Source: Lachnospiraceae bacterium (GTDB lineage: Bacteria; Bacillota; Clostridia; Lachnospirales; Anaerotignaceae). From it: a stretch of DNA of 13,261 nt. Below are positions 13,247 through 13,261 of the stretch, piece by piece. Where the stretch lies: assembly GCA_019422065.1 (NCBI GenBank), contig JAHZEA010000028.1:1-13261 (forward strand), read 5' to 3'. Below the pieces are notes generated by a model. The model was not told the origin of the DNA and did no database searches. It saw nothing but the letters and a program-made list of their open reading frames with translations. How positions within the stretch are numbered: the stretch's first letter is position 1; every line of letters begins with the position of its first letter. Position numbers and translations under genes: made by a program.

Positions 13247-13261
13247 AAATATTCGTTGCCG

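Overview
The window comes from a low-GC, spore-forming Firmicute of the class Clostridia, probably Lachnospiraceae-like. I infer this from the AT-rich intergenic DNA, strong AGGAGG-type ribosome binding sites with some TTG and GTG starts, a divergent lexA/yneA-type pair, S-layer-homology (SLH) and phi LC3-type holin families, and a small ORF that resembles a spore protein. No rRNA, tRNA or CRISPR array lies inside the window, although a perfect-consensus promoter at the right edge points to a strongly expressed unit just beyond it.

Layout. (1) 1-2198: the 3' part of a molybdenum-hydroxylase accessory gene (end of a THEP1-like NTPase fused to a MocA-like cytidylyltransferase) converges on an NCS2 purine/xanthine permease; they share a bidirectional terminator. 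This fits a purine-catabolism locus that continues to the left. (2) 2374-3312: a single-gene unit for a cysteine-free coiled-coil protein, preceded by a good match to a flagellar sigma-28/SigD promoter. (3) 3313-5927: a long AT-rich spacer holding an operator-like inverted repeat, then a secreted protein with two SLH domains. (4) 6141-9140: a compact phage-derived cassette with a tail-fibre-like protein carrying a 33-residue internal repeat, small proteins, an XkdX homologue, a membrane-anchored coiled-coil protein, a phi LC3-type holin and an M15 L-alanyl-D-glutamate peptidase endolysin. No head, packaging, integrase or sheath genes are present. A GC-richer motif resembling REP/RAYT-associated repeats lies just upstream. 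(5) 9299-9763 (minus strand): an overlooked 49-codon ORF whose core matches the germination-protease site of small acid-soluble spore proteins, with a sigma-G-like promoter. (6) 9773-12864: the SOS locus, with a LysM protein of YneA type divergent from lexA, two LexA-box-like sites between them, and a glutamine-dependent NAD+ synthetase 33 bp after lexA. (7) 12890-13178: a decayed GNAT acetyltransferase, broken by an 11-bp tandem duplication and an internal deletion, followed by a terminator. (8) 13219-13261: a perfect TTGACA/TATAAT promoter reading off the edge.

How the genes work together. In the SOS block, LexA would repress itself and the LysM division inhibitor; the LexA-like site sits inside the spacer of the inhibitor's promoter. 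nadE probably rides on the lexA transcript. The phage cassette has an internally complete lysis pair (holin plus endolysin) behind a receptor-binding-type protein, and all its ORFs are intact. It is either the last piece of a decaying prophage or a retained release or competition module. No wholly new multi-gene system is evident. The most worthwhile items are the SASP-like ORF, the sigma-28 promoter on an uncharacterised coiled-coil gene, the stranded tail-fibre/lysis cassette and the precisely readable GNAT pseudogene.
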